From Rhizobium leguminosarum (GTDB lineage Bacteria > Pseudomonadota > Alphaproteobacteria > Rhizobiales > Rhizobiaceae): 64,000 nucleotides of DNA. This document shows, piece after piece, positions 43,764-52,876 of the stretch. The number at the start of each line of letters is the position of its first letter. The stretch's first letter is position 1. The notes under the pieces are model-generated. The model searched no databases. It had not been told where the DNA came from and saw nothing but the letters and a program-made list of their open reading frames with translations. The DNA is taken from the NCBI RefSeq assembly GCF_017876795.1, contig NZ_JAGIOR010000002.1, positions 620,001 through 684,000 of the forward strand, in the 5' to 3' direction. Made by a program: the position numbers and the translations under genes.

Positions 43764-44954
43764 ATGATGAAGATCGACCGCATGCGGGTTTTCATGACCC
43801 GCGACAAGGACCGTCCGCGCGTGATCGTCGCGCTCGATACAGATGATGGGCTGACGGGCTGGGGCGAATGCTACAATCACGGGCCCGACAAGGCGCTTCC
43901 ACCGCTGCTCGATTATCTCTACGGATTTCTGTCCGGCCAGGATCCGACTCGCGTCGAGTATCTGGTCAATCTGCTGGTCCAGCAGAGCCGGTTCCCGCCG
44001 GGCGCGCTTGGCCTTGCCGCGATCTCTGCGCTCGATCATTGCCTGTGGGACCTTGCGGCCAAGGCGGCGAATGTCCCGGTCTACAAGCTGCTCGGTGGCG
44101 AGGTGCGTGACCGCATCAAGGTCTATGCCGGGGTCTATACCGCTCCCGATGCGCCGGCGGCCCGCGATGAGTTCGATCGCCTGAAGGAGGGATGGGGGTT
44201 CACTGCCTTCAAGCTCAGCCCCTGGCGGATCGACATGCACGCCAATCGCTGGGGCAATGTCGTGAAGGCCTCGGCGGATTATTTCCGCTCGCTTCGCGAA
44301 ACGGTCAACGACGAATACGAGATCGCCTTCGACGCGCATGCGAAGATTTTCGAGCCGGTCGCTGCTCGCCAGCTCGGCAATGCATTGGCCCCCTACGACC
44401 CGCTGTTTTTCGAGGAGCCGCTACGGCCAGAAAACATCGAGGCCTGGGGCGATTTGAAACAGGGCCTTAACTGCACGCTGGCGACCGGCGAGTCGCTCTA
44501 CAACAGGAACGAGTTCCTGCGGCTGCTGCAGGTCAAGGGCGCCGACCTCATCCAGCCGGATATCTGCGTCGTCGGCGGCATCAGCGAAATGCGCCGCATT
44601 GCCACGCTGGCCGAAGCCTTCTTCGTCGGCGTCGCCCCGCACAACCCGATGGGGCCGCTGGCAACGGCGGTCAACGTGCATTTTTCAGCGGCGGCGCAGA
44701 ATTTCCGCATCCTTGAATACCGGCTGCCGAAGGGCCAGGCCTATGTCTATGGCGGTAACGATATCGAGAAGCGGGAAGGGGAAACCCGTTACATCGTCGA
44801 TCCCTATCTGCCGAAGGACGGCTATCTCGAACTGCGCCCGGATCGGCCCGGCTGGGGCGTCGAGATGGACGAGAAGGCAATGGAGCAGGAAGGCTATATC
44901 CACTGGCAGCGGCGCGTGCCGAAGCGGCCGGACGGTTCTTACGCCTTCGCTTAA
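43764..44954 (+). CDS. Mandelate racemase/enolase-superfamily enzyme, galactonate dehydratase-like
   Basis: 396 residues. Capping domain with TDDGLTGWGECYNHGPDKA and ALDHCLWDLAAKAANVPVYKLLGG, barrel with Asp190/His192 (FDAHAKIFEP), Glu217 region (FFEEPLRPEN), Glu243 (TGESLYNR) and His293 (APHNPMGPLAT). The DxH pair and HNPxGP motif resemble the D-galactonate/gluconate dehydratase group. Nine bases downstream of the previous gene and last in the operon. Two distinct superfamily members together suggest two substrates or two successive steps. Confidence 0.87.
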   Translation: MMKIDRMRVFMTRDKDRPRVIVALDTDDGLTGWGECYNHGPDKALPPLLDYLYGFLSGQDPTRVEYLVNLLVQQSRFPPGALGLAAISALDHCLWDLAAKAANVPVYKLLGGEVRDRIKVYAGVYTAPDAPAARDEFDRLKEGWGFTAFKLSPWRIDMHANRWGNVVKASADYFRSLRETVNDEYEIAFDAHAKIFEPVAARQLGNALAPYDPLFFEEPLRPENIEAWGDLKQGLNCTLATGESLYNRNEFLRLLQVKGADLIQPDICVVGGISEMRRIATLAEAFFVGVAPHNPMGPLATAVNVHFSAAAQNFRILEYRLPKGQAYVYGGNDIEKREGETRYIVDPYLPKDGYLELRPDRPGWGVEMDEKAMEQEGYIHWQRRVPKRPDGSYAFA

Positions 44955-44971
44955 AGACCTCTCTAAAACAA

Positions 44972-45007
44972 GGAACTGGCTGCTCCCGCATGGGAGCGGC
45001 CAGTTCC
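44972..45007. terminator. Bidirectional hairpin terminator
   Basis: A perfect-looking stem pairs GGAACTGGC-T-GCTCCC with GGGAGC-G-GCCAGTTCC around a GCAT loop (one internal mismatch), between the 3' ends of convergent genes. An A-rich run on the left (T-rich on the minus strand) favours termination of the flavoprotein gene; CTTTAAG follows on the plus side. Confidence 0.8.
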
Positions 45008-45020
45008 CTTTAAGCGCTCT

Positions 45021-45593
45021 CTAGGCGTCTTTCGGCAGCACTGAGCGAACCCTTGCGATGAAGACATGGAAGTCCCGCATGAAAGTGCGAAGGAAATCGG
45101 CGGTGGTGTCGTTCGTGACCTCGCCGTCATCAGTGATCAGCCCCGGCGTGAACTGGATGTACGCTTCCGGGGCATTCATCTGGGGAGAGTTGCAAAAGCT
45201 CAGCACGCTGCGCAAATTCTGCTGGGCGACTGCTGTGCCTATAGCGCCCGGCGACGTGCCGATAACCGCTGACGGCTTGCGTGTGAACGAGTTGGTGCCG
45301 TAGGGGCGGCTCGCCCAGTCGATTGCATTTTTCAGCCCGCCGGGTATGGATCGATTGTATTCGGGCGTGACGAACAGCACGGCGTCGACGGCGGCGATTG
45401 CCGCCTTGAATGCCTTGCCGGCCGGAGGGTAGTCGGCGTCATAGTCGTAGCTGTAAAGCGGCAGATCCTTGAAGGATATCTCCGACATTTCAAGTTCCGG
45501 CGGAGCGAACCGCACCAACGCCTTGGCGAGCTTGCGATTGATCGAGCCCTTGGCGAGGCTGCCGATGAGATAGCCTACTTTATGCGTGGTCAT
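45021..45593 (-). CDS. NADPH-dependent FMN reductase-family flavoprotein
   Basis: 190 residues from MTTHKVGYLIGSLAKGSINRKLAKAL, with GGAGA before the ATG (a frame from 45635 is longer). Flavodoxin-like fold with FMN phosphate loop GSLAKGSINRK, FVTPEYNRSIPGGLKNAIDW and GTSPGAIGTAVAQQNLR typical of ChrR/YieF/azoreductase-type quinone or chromate reductases. Divided by 85 bases from a nitroreductase on the same strand, suggesting a redox operon. Confidence 0.9.
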   Translation of the reverse strand: MTTHKVGYLIGSLAKGSINRKLAKALVRFAPPELEMSEISFKDLPLYSYDYDADYPPAGKAFKAAIAAVDAVLFVTPEYNRSIPGGLKNAIDWASRPYGTNSFTRKPSAVIGTSPGAIGTAVAQQNLRSVLSFCNSPQMNAPEAYIQFTPGLITDDGEVTNDTTADFLRTFMRDFHVFIARVRSVLPKDA

Positions 45594-45677
45594 GGCGTTC
45601 TCCAATTCTCGCATGATGAAGAGTATCATGCGCAAGAACCATAAAAAGGGTCTCTTGTCTCCTTCGAGCGCAAGTCA

Positions 45678-46346
45678 CTAATCGCCGACGAAAGTGACCG
45701 TCTCGGCGAGCGGGGCGCGGCCCGTATGGCCAGAACTTGCCGCGGTGTCCTCGTACCCGATCGACATGCCGCAGAAGAGGATGAGCCCGTCCGGGGGTGA
45801 CAGGACCTCCGCGACCGTCTCGCGAACCTGTGACCACGCCATCTGCGGACAGCTGTGCAGTCCTTCGGCGCGGAGCAGCAGCATGACGGTCTGCAGATAC
45901 ATGCCGACGTCGGCCCATTGGGGTAGGCCCAGGTCACGGTCGATGTAGCAGAACAGGGCGGCGGGCGCGCCGAAGCAGTTCCAGTTGGCGATTGCTGCCC
46001 GCTGGCGCGCCTCCCAGTCCTCGCGCGCAATGCCGAGCGCGCTGTACCGCTCCTTGCCGAAGGCGGATCTGCGCTCCCCGTACGGGGACTTCAGCGCGGG
46101 CGGGTACATCTCGTACTGCCGTTTGTCCCAGGGGTCGCCGTGGGCCACGCGCTCGACGGCCGATGTCTTGAGCTCGGCAAGCGTCGCGCCGGTCATCACG
46201 TAGGTATTCCACGGCTGGATGTTCGATCCCGACGGCGACCAAGCTGCGGCGGACAGCACGCGCTCAAGTATCTCCCTGGCCACAGGCTTATCTTTGAATC
46301 CGCGCACCGACCGTCGGCTAGTGACTGCCTCATATACGTCCATCAT
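45678..46346 (-). CDS. Nitroreductase-family protein
   Basis: 222 residues; ATG after AGGAGG. FMN-binding SRRSVRGFKDKPV (about 10-22), SAAAWSPSGSNIQPWNTYVMTG, and C-terminal LSPPDGLILFCGMSIGYED match the nitroreductase family (BluB/NfsB-like fold) that reduces nitro or quinone compounds with NAD(P)H. Upstream lies a palindrome that may be an operator; an ArsR regulator gene is next on the same strand. Confidence 0.9.
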   Translation of the reverse strand: MMDVYEAVTSRRSVRGFKDKPVAREILERVLSAAAWSPSGSNIQPWNTYVMTGATLAELKTSAVERVAHGDPWDKRQYEMYPPALKSPYGERRSAFGKERYSALGIAREDWEARQRAAIANWNCFGAPAALFCYIDRDLGLPQWADVGMYLQTVMLLLRAEGLHSCPQMAWSQVRETVAEVLSPPDGLILFCGMSIGYEDTAASSGHTGRAPLAETVTFVGD

Positions 46347-46381
46347 CGCCTCCTGCTGACCGTTCTGTTCCTGATGTGATT

Positions 46382-46412
46382 GATTATCTCCATTCGCAAT
46401 GGAGGCGTAATC
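46382..46412. promoter_or_regulatory. Candidate operator upstream of nitroreductase
   Basis: CTCCATT-CGC-AATGGAG forms a perfect 7-base inverted repeat (46388-46404) flanked by GATTA and TAATC arms, about 40 bases upstream of the nitroreductase start. An ArsR-type regulator encoded 170 bases away is an obvious candidate binder. Confidence 0.5.
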
Positions 46413-46582
46413 ACACCCTGGTCTAGGAGGCGTACATCAAACGTCCATCAGGGATCGATGTGTCGGAGGGGAATGTCGGCGAAGCACCGCAAGAATCCCG
46501 CGCCACTGCATCCCGGCCTTGCCTACACGATCATCCTCAGCAGAACCGGAGACCAATCACGAGCGGCAAGAGCAAGGCTTCG

Positions 46583-46936
46583 TCATTTCGCCATGTGCCC
46601 GACGCGTTCTACTGGGGAGCCACCGCACGATCCGAAGATGTCGGCGAGCGTATCGAGCATCGTCCTGGCTGCGCTGGATTGAAGTGAATAATAGATCGTC
46701 TGCGCAGCCCTTCGTGTCTGCACGAGTCCTTGTTCTCGAAGAATTGCCAGATGCTGGGATGTCGAAGATTGGCTCAATCCCACTTCGTCAGCCAGGACGG
46801 TCACGGACACTTCTCCCTCGGTCAACAGATGCAGAATGTGAAGCCGTTTGGCGTTCCCCATGGCCGACAAGAAGTTTGCTTCGATGTCGAAGGCGTTGGT
46901 TTCAGGGGAAGGCGCGGCTGGCGATCGATTGTTCAG
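46583..46936 (-). CDS. ArsR-family transcriptional regulator, possible CTG start
   Basis: Winged-helix ArsR core SAMGNAKRLHILHLLTEGEVSVTVLADEVGLSQSSTSQHLAILREQGLVQTRR is complete; no metal-binding Cys motif is visible in helix 3, so it may sense redox or another signal. The first ATG (46861) or TTG (46870) would start inside the first helix with no ribosome site. A CTG at 46936, six bases after a perfect AAAGGAG and in frame, gives 117 residues with a natural N-terminal tail (NNRSPAAPSPETNAFDIEANFL). No ATG or GTG lies between the upstream stop and that CTG. Confidence 0.8.
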   Translation of the reverse strand: MNNRSPAAPSPETNAFDIEANFLSAMGNAKRLHILHLLTEGEVSVTVLADEVGLSQSSTSQHLAILREQGLVQTRRAAQTIYYSLQSSAARTMLDTLADIFGSCGGSPVERVGHMAK

Positions 46937-47141
46937 CGTGATCTCCTTTATGAATCTAAGCTGGGCATGAGGTCATATCCCTGAGCTTTAATTTAGAGAT
47001 AACGCATGGGTGCCAAGGCGAAACCCATTGCCGGCGCCGCGCCGTCTTTTTCAACGCGAATCGGATACGGCGCGCATCAAATGGATAGGCAACTGACGTT
47101 TGAGGCCGGCATTCCTAGCCATGGGAAAGCGCCAGGCAAAA

Positions 47142-47836
47142 CTAACGCGAGCCAGCCTGCCGCATTTGCGCCGGCAGCGTCTCCCAGGCCCGGATCAGTT
47201 CGCCGATCGAGGCGGCCTCCATCTTGTGCATGACGTTGCTGCGATGCAGCTTGACCGTCACTTCGCTGATGCCGAGATCGAAGGCGATCTGCTTGTTGAG
47301 GCAAGTCCGCGCGCCACTTCATGCAGAACTTCGCGCTCGCGTTGCGTCAGCGTCTCCAGGCGTTTGACATTGCGTTTGGCGATTGCGGCTTCGGCCCGTC
47401 GTTCGGCATCCATCGCAATGGCCGCGGTGATGGCGTCGAGCAGCGTCTGGTCCCGTACCGGCTTGGTGAGAAAATCCACAGCACCCGCCTTCATCGCCTG
47501 GACGGTCATCGGAATGTCGCCGTGGCCGGTTAGAAAAATGATCGGTTTGGAAATGCCGTTTTCGGCCAGATGGCTCTGCAAGTGAAGGCCGCTTGCTCCG
47601 GGCATGCGCACATCGAGGATCAGGCAGCCGGGGTTTTCCAAGATATCGGCATCAAGTAATTCGCGGGTCGAGGCAAAACTGACCGACTGAAAGCCCGCCG
47701 ACAGGATCAACTCCGACAGCGCCTCGCGAACCGACGCGTCGTCATCGACGATAATGACGAGTGGCTGATCCTCTTCATATTGGCACTGCAATGATAACGG
47801 CGCCGATCTCCGCAGCAACGGCTGGTCAACTCTCAT
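47142..47836 (-). pseudogene. FixJ-type response regulator, frameshifted in the HTH
   Basis: Begins MRVDQPLLRR one base after the preceding stop, with GGAGGG upstream. Receiver domain intact (VIIVDDDASVREAL, phosphoacceptor in LILDVRMPG, FLTGHGDIPM, KPVRDQTLL). The LuxR-type HTH starts TLTQREREVLHEVARGL, then the frame shifts at about 47296-47305; the remainder NKQIAFDLGISEVTVKLHRSNVMHKMEAASIGELIRAW continues in another frame to TAG at 47142. As read, the shifted ORF ends at 47258 without a DNA-binding helix. One base lost or two gained explains it. Confidence 0.85.
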
Positions 47837-47837
47837 G

Positions 47838-48860
47838 TTACCCTCCATCTCTCGATTGGTGTAAAGCATTGTCGATAGCCGCCAGTAGGGCCTGGGCATC
47901 GAAGGGCTTGCGGAAGAATCCACTGCCTCCCTGGGCGCGGCCCTGATCCGCTATCTCGTGGCGGCCCGTGATCAGGAACACCGGCAACTCGGGACGTGAT
48001 TTTCTCACCAGGTCCCGAAGCTCGAAGCCGTCGATGCCGGGCATGCCGATATCGGTGATGAGCACATCAAGGTCCGACAGCCCGCTAACGAGCAGCGAGC
48101 CCGCCGACGGGAAGCCGCGGGCCACATAACCCGCTGATTCCAGAAGGTCGCCCATCGATTCCAGCAGTCTTGGATCGTCATCGACAATTGCGACGACATG
48201 TCTTGTCTCGTCCATGTTCAATTCCCCCCCCACTCGGCGCGAGTGGGTAATCGGTATTTCCAATTTCTCCGCGATCCGCACGAGATCGGCGAGCGACGCC
48301 GCCGCCATTTTTTGCATCACATTTCTTCTATGGATCTGCAGCGTAACTTCGCTGATCCCCAATTCGGCTGCTGCCTGCTTGTTGAGAAGACCGCTGACCA
48401 CGAGCGGCAGCACCTCGCGCTCGCGGGGCGTTAGGTCGAGATAGTGTCGTTTCAGCATATCGAGTTCGGCGCGTCCCGATCGCTTTTCCCGATCCTCGGC
48501 GAGTGCTGCATGGATTGCCGCCAGCAGATCCGCGTCACTGAACGGTTTGGTCAGAAAATCCACCGCGCCGTGCTTGATCGCGCGCACGGAGGAGGGAATA
48601 TCGCCGTGCCCGGTAATGAAGACGATCGGCGGATGGTCCCTGTCGGCGATCTGCCTCTGCAGGTCGAGGCCGTTGATGTCAGGCAGTTCGATATCGAGGA
48701 TGAGGCAGGCGGGCACGTCAGGCTTGTCCGCTTTCACGTAGTCGCCGGCCGATTCGAAGGCGACGGCACGCATGCCGTGCGCATCCATGAGCTCACCGAG
48801 CGCTTCGCGGATGCGTTCATCGTCATCGACGATGAAGACGATATGGTCGTCGGCTGTCAT
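47838..48860 (-). CDS. REC-HTH-REC fusion response regulator joined by a G8 tract
   Basis: 340 residues: FixJ-type receiver (VDDDERIREAL, Asp in LILDIELPDING, TGHGDIPSSV, KPF), LuxR HTH (LTPREREVLPLVVSGLLNKQAAAELGISEVTLQIHRRNVMQKM, about 145-190), then a second receiver (VAIVDDDPRLLESM, Asp in LITDIGMPGIDG). The join is GTGGGGGGGGAATTGAACATG; with seven Gs the first protein would end at TGA right after the tract and the second would start at the ATG at 48215. So the fusion may be an indel of two separate genes. It overlaps the kinase stop by four bases. Confidence 0.85.
   Translation of the reverse strand: MTADDHIVFIVDDDERIREALGELMDAHGMRAVAFESAGDYVKADKPDVPACLILDIELPDINGLDLQRQIADRDHPPIVFITGHGDIPSSVRAIKHGAVDFLTKPFSDADLLAAIHAALAEDREKRSGRAELDMLKRHYLDLTPREREVLPLVVSGLLNKQAAAELGISEVTLQIHRRNVMQKMAAASLADLVRIAEKLEIPITHSRRVGGELNMDETRHVVAIVDDDPRLLESMGDLLESAGYVARGFPSAGSLLVSGLSDLDVLITDIGMPGIDGFELRDLVRKSRPELPVFLITGRHEIADQGRAQGGSGFFRKPFDAQALLAAIDNALHQSRDGG
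48224..48231 (-). repeat. Homopolymeric G8 tract controlling gene fusion
   Basis: Eight Gs on the coding strand at the HTH/second-receiver junction. Loss of one G creates a stop codon (AAT TGA) and leaves the second receiver with its own ATG eight bases downstream, the tract then serving as part of its ribosome site. Confidence 0.75.
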
Positions 48861-51800
48861 GACGCCGCCTTTGTTTCAATGGGCAATGTGAAGATCAACG
48901 TTGCTCCGTGCGGATTGTTCTTCTCTGCCCACAACCGTCCACCGTGCAGTTCGACGATCGAGCGGCAGATCGCCAGACCCATGCCCATGCCGTTTTCCTT
49001 GGTCGTGAAGAACGGCTCGAACATCTTCTCGGGAAACTCGATCCCCTGGCCACGATCGCTGATCTCGGTCTGAACGGCATTTCCCATATGGCGCACGCGC
49101 ATTCCGATCACCCTGTCGCCGGCGACGGTCTCCATCGCCTCGATACCGTTGCGGACGAGATTGATCAGAACCTGCTGGATCTGGATACGATCGATGGCGA
49201 TGAGCGGCAGGTTCCCATCGACGTCCACGTCCATCCTGGCGCGCCGCCGGGCCGCTTCGTCGGCCATGAGGTTGCGCGCTTCGTCGATGACGCCGGAGAG
49301 CGTCACGTACACCCTTCTGTCTGCGGATTGCTTGAACAGGGCGCGGATGCGGCTGACGACATCCGCCGCCGAGTTGGCGTCCCGGATGATGCGCTCAACC
49401 GTTCTCTGCGCCCGCTCCATATTCGGGGGCTCTGCCATCAGCCAGCGCTGGCAGGCATGCGAGTTTGCGACGACGGCGGCAAGCGGCTGGTTCACCTCAT
49501 GGGCGATGGAGGCTGAAAGCTCGGCAAGGCTCGCCACCTGGCTCGCCCGTGCAAGGCCTTCCCGCGCCTGCCGGAGATCCACCTCCGTTCGAACCTCACT
49601 GTCGATATCAAGGCAGATGACATTCCACTGGACGATGACGCCTTCGGCATTGCGCATCGGTGCTGCACGCGTCTCGACCCACCGATATTCGCCATCGAAC
49701 CGCCGCAGACGATGCCGGCGCGCATAGGGCTCGCCGGTGGACAATGAATGGGCATAATTCTCTTTGACCCCAGCCACGTCGTCGGGATGAACGCCGGCAT
49801 CGAGTGTGCCGTCCAGCCGGGTTTTTCCCGTTCCATCAAGCTCTTCGAGCTTATACCCCAGGAAATCGCGAAGCTGAGGATTGCGGTATACCGGTTCCCC
49901 ATCGGGTGCTGCGCAATCGATCATCGCCGGCAGTGTTTCGACGATCTGCCAGAGGGAACGTTCCCTCTCGCGCAACTCTTCCTCTATGCGCAACTGATCG
50001 TCGATATCATGCGTCAGGCCGTACCATTGAATGATCCGTCCGCTTTCGTCCCTCAGTGGTTCGGCGCTGCCTCTGACCCAGCGGTAGACGCCATCGGCGC
50101 GTCGCAGGCGATACTGTTTCGAGAAGCGCTCGCCGGTCGCGAAGGAATGCTTCAGCGCCTCGGCTAGGCTTTCCGCATCGTCGGGATGAATGGCGGCTTC
50201 GATGATGGCGGACAGCCGGTTCATGCCGGGCTTGCCCGTGTCTGCAATATCGGGGCCGAGAAAATTGATCAGCCGCTTGTTGAAAAAGGTCGGTTCGCCC
50301 TCTGCATTCAGGCGCCAGAGAAGGCTCGGAACGATGTCGACGAGCTGTGACAGCTCCCGTTCCCGCTCACGCAGGGCCTGTTGCGCACGCATCTCGTCAT
50401 CGATGTCGATCGCAGCCGCGTACCATTGCACGATCGCTCCATTCTGATCCCGCAACGGCTCTGCGCGGCCTTCCATCCAGCGATATTCGCCGTCCGCCCA
50501 ACGCCGGCGATATCGTATCGTGTAGGGCTCGCCGGTCGCAAGCGCATGGGCGAGTATCTCCCGCATGCGCGGTCCATCTTCTGGATGCACGGTTGCCCCG
50601 ATGATCGCCGCCGAGCGGCTGATATCAGGCGTGTCCCAGGCTGCGACGTCATCCACTGCGCGGCGACAAACAAGGTGAGACTCATCCTGATCGTCGCGCT
50701 ATAATCCACTCCAATGGATTGCAGGGTGCGCTTGCTGAAGAAGGTCGGTTTGCCGTCGGGCGCCATGCGGGCGATGTGCACCGGGACCATGTCCACGAGC
50801 TGCGACAGTTCGCGCTCGCGGTCACGCAAGGCCTCCAGCGCACGCACCTCCTCATCGATATCGAGAGAAACGCCGTACCATTGCACTACCCTTCCGTCGT
50901 CGTCGTGCCGGGGTTCGACCCTGCACTCCGCCCAGCGGTAGACGCCGTCCTTTTCGCGCCAGCGAAACCGCATCGCGGTGCCGCCGCCGCTTTCGAAACA
51001 ATCCTGCAGCGTGCGCTGGACGTCGGGCGCGTCTTCGGGATGGATCAGCTGCTGCAGCAGCTCTTCGATGCGCGGCTCGCCGAGGGCGTCGAAATTGGCG
51101 ATGACGGCGCGGAAATGGTCCTGATAGCGTTTGTTGAAATAGACCGATCCACCCGCCGGCTCCACGCTCCAGACGCGAACCGGCACCGCGTCGATCATCT
51201 GCCGCAACGTTCGCTCGCTCTGGCGCACCGCTTCTTCCGCACGGACGTGATCGTCGATGTCGTGGCAAAGGCCATACCACTGGACGATGCTGCCGGCCTG
51301 ATCCCGCATCGGCTCGGCGCGGCTCGACATCCAATGATAGACACCGTCGGCGCGGCGTAGCCGATACCGCATGGCGAAGTTTTCGCCGGTGGCGAGGCAT
51401 TGGGTGAGCGCCTGGGTGAAGCCGCCTGCATCATCGGGATGAATGACCGCCTCCAACAGGCTCATGCCGGGCCTCTCCGAATCCGCGACATCGAAACCGA
51501 GGAAGTCGACCATCCGTCGGTTGAAGAAGGTCGGTTCGCCCTGGGGTGTCAGACGCCAGACGTGGCTTGGAACCATGTCGACAAGCTGCGAGAGCTCCTG
51601 CTCCCGCTCGCGCAGCGTCTCCACGCTTTGGCGCAATGTCAGCACGGCCAGCTGGTGTTGCCGGGATATGGCGGCAACGATCAGCGCCGAAAATGCCGAG
51701 ATGGCCAGAAAGAGCTGCAGCATGATCTGCTTGTGTTTCTGGGACTCGGGATCGCCGGCGAACTGACCGGTGCCTGTTATCGTGAAGATGGCCGTAATGA

Positions 51801-52623
51801 GGGCGAGGAGAGCCAGCGATATGGCGGCGCCCTTGAATTCGAACCGGACTGCGGCCCAAAGAAGGGGCGGCATGATGATGTAGGCGAAGGGAAGGTAGCC
51901 GCTGAGAGACAGAGCGGCGACACCGAGAAAAATCAGTCCAAGGACGCAAGCCTCCACCCATTGCGCGGCCGAGAGCCGAGTCTTGCCGCGCCAGTTGTGG
52001 ACCACGGCGAGCGCCAGCGGCGCGACGATCAGGACGCCGGTTGCGTCACCGATCCACCAGAGAGGCCATGCCGTCACGAAGGATTGCGACTGGATGCCAA
52101 ACCAGGCAAGCGTCGCACTTCCCACCGTCGCACTCACGACTGGCGCAATTCCGGCGCCCAGCACGACGAATGCGAGAACTTCCTGCAAGGTTTCCAGCTG
52201 CGCCGGCCGCTTCAAGGTCCGATTGATCAGCCATGCCGCGACCACCGCTTCAAGAGCGTTGCCGACATAGATCAGGAAGGCCGCAGGCAGTGGACTGTGG
52301 AACCAGAGGACATTGCTGAACAGCTCTGCCAGGCAGCCCCCCAGTATCCACCATGGCCAACTGCGCCTGGAGGCGAGGATGAGCGTAGCGATGAAAAGCC
52401 CGCCCGGAGGCCAGATGGAAATACCCGTTCCCGGCACGATCGCGAGCAACTGGGCGAAGCCGCAGGCGAGCACATAGGCGACAATAAAAAGCATGAGATA
52501 GAGGAATCGGGGGCGGTGCGACCAGACGCTCATCATCAACCGTTCCTGCCGGACGGAAAAAGCCGGGGGATCGTCAGCATTTAGTGCAGCACTCGTTTTC
52601 GATGTCGGGATCGGCGAGCTCAT
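48857..52623 (-). pseudogene. MASE1-multi-PAS hybrid-type sensor histidine kinase, frameshifted
   Basis: N-terminal MASE1 membrane domain (about eight helices; PGTGISIWPPGGLFIATLIL), then repeated PAS/PAC units each with a 'HPDD...YR.RRADG.YRW' core (at least five), ending in a FixL-like kinase: SLAELSASIAHEVNQPLAAVVANSHACQRWL, N box QQVLINLVRNGIEAM, G1 ISDRGQGIEF, and FFTTKENGMGMGLAICRSIVELHGG. The frame breaks near 50698: one frame reads to TLQSIGVDYS and another resumes at DDQDESHLVCRRAVDDVAAW. Restoring one base gives a single protein of about 1,255 residues. Start at ATG 52623 is uncertain; an ATG at 52536 after AGGAA is also possible. Confidence 0.85.
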
Positions 52624-52876
52624 GATCGAACCGTAACCCCGTGGAACCACAGCCGCAACTCATGGAAATCCATGCATTGCGCGGAGAGGTAGCGTTGCGC
52701 CGGGGCTGCCCTTCGGCGCGAACGAGGAACCGAAGGACTGCTCCCGTTCCACCGGGGCATCCTAAACCTTGGGTCTGCTCCGCTATACCTGAGGCTAAGG
52801 CCCCAAGCCTCACGCATGATGGAAGGGGTTTGACTTTCCGGTCATTGTCGATCCAATCGATCGCGAGGATGCTGAC

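Noticed and set aside
42888..44339. 483-codon open frame on the minus strand
   Set aside because: Antisense to the two enolase-superfamily genes, with no ribosome site or recognisable domain.
48444..49073. Plus-strand open frame of 209 codons
   Set aside because: Antisense across the junction of the response regulator and kinase genes; no support.
51400..52584. 394-codon plus-strand open frame opposite the MASE1/PAS kinase
   Set aside because: The minus-strand kinase has membrane and PAS motifs throughout; this frame has none.
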